From positions 1-23,976 of the forward strand of contig JAYMSP010002489.1 in the NCBI GenBank assembly GCA_036897095.1: 23,976 nucleotides of DNA, read 5' to 3'. The notes beneath the pieces are model-generated. The model did no database searches and was not told where the DNA came from. It saw only the letters and a program-made list of their open reading frames with translations. Of the stretch, positions 20,950-23,976 are shown piece by piece (the stretch's first letter is position 1; each line of letters opens with the position of its first letter). A program made the position numbers and the translations under genes. This DNA is from Plantago elongata (Eukaryota; Streptophyta; Magnoliopsida; Lamiales; Plantaginaceae).

Positions 20950-21165
20950 TTGTGAAATTAGATGGTGTGTGCATCTTGTGATATTAGAAGGTTTTTGTTG
21001 TATACATTAGATGATGATTGTATTTTCTGGTGGTGCTTATGTTTAATTAGATGAAGGTTGTATAATAGTACTTTTAGATGGTGCATTTTGTTGATTTTGG
21101 ATGATACTCACAATTTTACATATGGTATGTGGTTTTATATGGTTCTTGTTGTACGTTTAACAGAA
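20950..21165. repeat. Degenerate GT-rich repeat built on TTAGATG(G/A)TG
   Basis: Units such as ATTAGATGGTGTG, TTAGAAGGTTT, ATTAGATGATGATTG, ATTAGATGAAGG, TTAGATGGTGC and TTGGATGATAC recur every 25-40 bases, with T- and G-rich text on the plus strand and few C residues. It looks like an old, decayed minisatellite. No open frame. Confidence 0.5.
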
Positions 21166-21664
21166 TTACTAATTCATAAGAATAATCTCACTAACATATA
21201 AGAATTTTATTAAATACCACTATTGTGGAAAGATGTAATAAGTGAAAGTTAAATATGTCAGGAATTTTAGTGAAACTGGTCGATTTTCAGTTCATTCAAT
21301 TTATTGGTCATTTGGGTCAAACACGCAAGAACTATTACGAGTGGATAATTTATATGGATAGCTAGAGATGTTGCCGGCGGAATTCAACCCTTAAATCTTG
21401 AGATTCATATACACTAAAGAATTATATTTCATCTACAAACTCGAACTTGTCGAGATGTGTCGAATTTAACAATTTATATCAATACTCTATTACTTCCCCG
21501 CACTCGCGATCGATTTCAACATCTTTAATTTGAGAGACTATTTAAGTAGAAATTTAATACGGAGGTGGAGATTCAAACTCATGCTCACATGACTCAGGAG
21601 CCATGAGGTCATGATAGAATTATTTTAGCTAAAATCTTGAACTTATAATAAAAATGTGTAAAAC
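21166..21664. other. Intergenic, no gene seen
   Basis: AT-rich with a few direct and inverted short words; nothing I can assign. Confidence 0.5.
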
Positions 21665-21900
21665 TTTTTTTTTTTTTTTAAACAGTCAAAATATATTGCA
21701 AATAAATGATGGCATTACAAACAAGCATAGGATGAATTTCTCCATGCTTACTTCTATCTTCATTCTCTTGACGCATGTTGCACCAAACATATTCAAATTA
21801 AGGTTCATCAGGAGACGACTGTCATACAATTGTAAACATTGTAGTGGGGCAGTTATATAGACTCTTCTCACTTTCCATCAGCATATATGCACCGCCTAGC
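21665..21900 (-). mobile_element. Retroelement 3' end with A tail (LINE- or SINE-type)
   Basis: On the minus strand the segment ends ...TATTTTGACTGTTT followed by 15 A, resembling the CCGTTT-A(n) terminus of the LINE fragment at 5588 and the SINE at 4624. The body carries two overlapping ORFs of 61-68 codons without known domains. The 5' limit is a guess; no secure target-site duplication was found. Confidence 0.4.
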
Positions 21901-22980
21901 CCACATTTCCTACCATGTAAACTTACCTAAGCTTATTACCATTAACGGTCAATGATCTTTATTGTAAAAAAAGTTTTCATAGTCTGTAATAAAGAGTATA
22001 TTTTAATTTGTGTTGGATTAGATCACGTATATATATTGATTAGCTAGTTACGGAAATCTGATCCAGGCGTGACGAATTAAAGGACATGCATGTTGCTATG
22101 CAGTAAATGGTACTCCAAATCATGATGAATACTAGCTTGAATAGTATCATATGTGTACTATGAGATAAGAAATTGACACTTAATAATTTTTTGATGAAGA
22201 ATTGAATTGAAGATGAAAAAGAGAGAGGAAGAAGAAGATGTTAAAGGGTTTTTGTTTTCTTGATGAATGAGACAGTTTGTTGTGATGTCAACTTTAGCAC
22301 AAGATCCAAAAAAAGTTGACACAGCAGCAATATCTCTAAGAATTATACATGAGTTGAGTGTAATCTTAAAGAATTTCTTCAAAGTGGAATAGCAAAAGAG
22401 AAAGAAAAGATGCATATTGTGTGGTCCAAATGTTCCAGAAAAAGAAGAAGAAATGGTACAGAGTAAATTAGGGTTTGGTTTTATCATTTGTGATGGTACA
22501 TGCGATACGGGACCATCCATCATATACGAATTAAGGGTCCTAATTATATAACTACCTACCTCTTAATGGATTTTTTTTTAAAATGTTAGTTAAATATGTA
22601 TACCCACACCACCACTAAAGTAAACTTGACGAATTTGAAGAGTATAAATTAAAGAGACAATTACAATTAAACGATAACCCATATCACCGGTGTTATGAGA
22701 AATCACATGATCGAGTTAGTGGTTTGGCTATCATCTGTAGATTAGTGATCTAAATTACGGTTTAATAATGTTAACGCCACTTATTTAACGATAAATACTA
22801 TTCGAAGTTATACAAAAACTAACACATATAGTTAGTTTATTGACGGCCAAAACAAGCAGGCCAATAGTTTAATTAAGTGTTAGCTAATAATGGAAAATGA
22901 ATTTCCTCTGTCAGAATTGGAACCCCTAAATCATTGCAAGGAGTTACTCCGAAATCCATGGAAAGATAGAGCTGAAGAAA
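21901..22980. other. Intergenic; ORF of uncertain status and a small inverted repeat
   Basis: A minus-strand ORF (22158-22523, 121 codons) has a Ser/Phe-rich, low-complexity product with no domain; TTAGGGTTT (telo box in reverse) lies inside it at 22468-22476. I do not call it a gene. The inverted repeat TGTCAACTTT/AAAGTTGACA (22286-22295 and 22312-22321; 16-base loop) carries two TTGAC words of W-box type. Confidence 0.4.
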
Positions 22981-22986
22981 ATTGAG

Positions 22987-23036
22987 GTCAATGGTTGTGT
23001 TGGTCATTTGAAGACGAGCAACACAGGCCCATTGAC
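22987..23036. repeat. Compact hairpin next to the tRNA gene
   Basis: GTCAATGG (22987-22994) pairs with CCATTGAC (23029-23036), and TGTGTTG (22996-23002) with CAACACA (23019-23025): 15 base pairs plus one G.U, a 2-base bulge and a 16-base loop. It lies 93 bases past the 3' end of the tRNA, beyond the pol III terminator. I see no snoRNA boxes. Confidence 0.6.
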
Positions 23037-23119
23037 TTACCCAAATAGCAAATTGGGCCGTGTATTAAGCCAGACCAATAACAAAACAAGTGAGCATAGA
23101 AGCCCATTGGATCGGCCCA
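23026..23119. promoter_or_regulatory. Four site II-type elements (GGCCCA/TGGGCC)
   Basis: GGCCCA at 23026-23031, TGGGCC at 23054-23059, AGCCCA at 23101-23106 and GGCCCA at 23114-23119 fall within 94 bases. Such clustering marks promoters of housekeeping genes, yet no gene is identifiable directly on either side: the nearest are the tRNA (minus) and the right-end gene (plus, about 620-720 bases away). Their target is unknown. Confidence 0.5.
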
Positions 23120-23123
23120 AAAA
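23119..23123 (-). terminator. Pol III terminator of the tRNA-Thr gene
   Basis: TTTTT on the minus strand (AAAAA at 23119-23123) starts 6 bases after the tRNA 3' end, the usual position for a pol III stop. Confidence 0.75.
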
Positions 23124-23128
23124 CAGAC

Positions 23129-23200
23129 AGCTCCCGGCGAGGATCGAACTCGCGACCTTTCGCTTACGAAGCGAACGCACTACCACTATGCTACGGAAGC
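23129..23200 (-). tRNA. tRNA-Thr, anticodon CGU
   Basis: A 72-nt cloverleaf reads on the minus strand: acceptor stem GCTTCCG with CGGGAGC (one T.G), D arm GCAT-AGTGGTA-GTGC, anticodon stem TTCGC with GCGAA around loop TTCGTAA, variable AGGTC, T arm GCGAG-TTCGATC-CTCGC, discriminator T. The anticodon CGT reads ACG, threonine. There is no intron. Box A and box B are intact, a CAA word lies about 8 bases before the 5' end as in many plant tRNA genes, and TTTTT follows. The CCA end is not encoded, as normal in eukaryotic nuclei. Confidence 0.95.
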
Positions 23201-23700
23201 TGTTCTTGGCAGGAAATTTAAATTTATTTTTAAATAAAATTATATATTGAAATAAGTTCCGCACCCTTAACAAATCCAAACCATCATATAAATGATAATG
23301 TTTGGGAACAAAATATTAAAAATGTCAACCAATTTCAATCACTTTATAATTAAAATTGAAATCTATTATCCATAAAAAATTAAAACTGAGAGGTTTGATG
23401 TAAGGTCCGTAAATTCTCTCCTAATTTAACCCGCAATAAAATATTAATTAATTTTCGACATCATTCGAGTCAAAAATTTTCGTAGAGAATTTAGAATAAT
23501 TTTCGTATTTTAATGTCGAGTGGATTCGATGTTGAAATCAAAAATCCGAACGTACCGAATAAAATAATAATATAATATTATTATAATAAAATAAATTATT
23601 TTATTTTACCGATGTCAGAAAATGGTTCCCCGAATATCCGAGAGTTGGTTTGGTAATTTTTCAAATTTTTATTATGAGCCATTCGATAGCCAGAACAAAT
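23201..23700. other. Intergenic AT-rich DNA between the tRNA and the right-end gene
   Basis: Very AT-rich, with an (AAT/ATT)-type run at about 23565-23615. No ORF or RNA gene seen. Confidence 0.5.
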
Positions 23701-23705
23701 TAGGA

Positions 23706-23714
23706 TATATATAA
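23706..23714 (+). promoter_or_regulatory. Probable TATA box of the right-end gene
   Basis: TATATATAA lies 122 bases before the ATG at 23836 and 26 bases before the ATG at 23740. A start of transcription about 30 bases downstream would fall at or past 23740, which favours 23836 as the translation start. Confidence 0.45.
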
Positions 23715-23835
23715 CTACGAAAAGACTATACTACCCTTAATGATGAAATGGCCCCCTCTTCAGCACAAGGGCAAATCTGTCATTTACCCTACATCATCTT
23801 CTCCAACAGTTCAAAGACGGGAATTGAGGGAGAAA

Positions 23836-23976
23836 ATGGCAAAATTGAGTTTGGGGAAAATTGGGTTACAGTTCGGATTCGCCAATTCGCTCGATTCGGC
23901 TATCTCTACCCCGTTTCTTCCCTCCGTTCTCCGTCATTATCATCCAATCGAAACACCCCGTGCCTCGCGCCCACCG
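23836..23976 (+). CDS. Unrecognised gene, N-terminal part (runs off the window)
   Basis: ATG in good context (GAGAAAATGGCA) opens a frame with no stop to the right edge (47 codons): MAKLSLGKIGLQFGFANSLD, then Ser/Pro/Arg/His-rich sequence ending TPRASRPP. The basic, hydroxylated, acid-poor N-terminus would fit an organelle targeting peptide. The same frame is open upstream to an ATG at 23740, which would add 32 residues, but the TATA position makes the later start likelier. Base composition shifts from AT-rich to C-rich at the ATG, which supports coding. Function cannot be told from this fragment. Confidence 0.55.
   Translation, partial: MAKLSLGKIGLQFGFANSLDSAISTPFLPSVLRHYHPIETPRASRPP

Noticed and set aside
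22158..22523. 121-codon minus-strand ORF as a gene
   Set aside because: Product is Ser/Phe-rich low complexity, with no domain, no splice or promoter support, and the AT-rich strand makes long chance ORFs likely.
23008..23279. 80-codon ORFs on both strands around 23037-23279
   Set aside because: They run through the tRNA gene and have no other support.

Overview
The window looks like nuclear DNA from a flowering plant, most likely a eudicot. The genes carry short GT-AG introns, and the proteins belong to plant families: an NTF2/RRM protein of the plant G3BP-like group, a BAHD acyltransferase, a CIN-type TCP transcription factor and a small plant protein resembling a mitochondrial complex I subunit. 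Intergenic DNA is AT-rich, with microsatellites and decayed retroelement ends. I cannot name the species.

Layout, left to right. (1) 1-3500: the 5' half to two thirds of a G3BP-like gene on the minus strand; five coding exons and a 5'-UTR intron were traced, and the 3' end lies outside the window. (2) 3500-8300: a repeat-rich, gene-poor stretch with a short tRNA-derived SINE that has target-site duplications, a LINE 3' end, a roughly 200-bp tandem repeat, three smaller tandem duplications, and a BAHD acyltransferase pseudogene with two in-frame stops that is cut off at about half length where the 200-bp repeat begins. (3) 9970-10350: a compact gene on the minus strand for a small protein resembling the ESSS-type subunit of mitochondrial complex I, with a cluster of site II (TGGGCY) elements upstream. 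(4) 10.8-17.9 kb: long AT-rich intergenic DNA with no gene I can defend, but with a long inverted repeat (14966-15860), a MIR-like hairpin (16811-16904) and an (ACGT)n microsatellite. (5) 17.9-20.4 kb: a TCP5/13/17-like gene on the plus strand with a 5'-UTR intron and a 7-codon uORF whose stop overlaps the main start. (6) 20.4-23.0 kb: intergenic, with a degenerate GT-rich repeat and another A-tailed retroelement end. (7) 23129-23200: a tRNA-Thr(CGU) gene on the minus strand. (8) 23740/23836 to the end: the first exon of an unrecognised gene on the plus strand.

The genes do not form a functional cluster; this is ordinary plant gene order. The one plausible link is indirect: site II elements of the kind bound by TCP factors lie in front of the mitochondrial-type gene, and a TCP gene lies 8 kb away. 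The observations most worth checking are the hairpin at 16811-16904, the 3' tail shared by the SINE and the LINE ends, the NAGNAG acceptor that changes the G3BP-like linker by one residue, and the start-overlapping uORF of the TCP gene. I see no strong evidence for a wholly new system.
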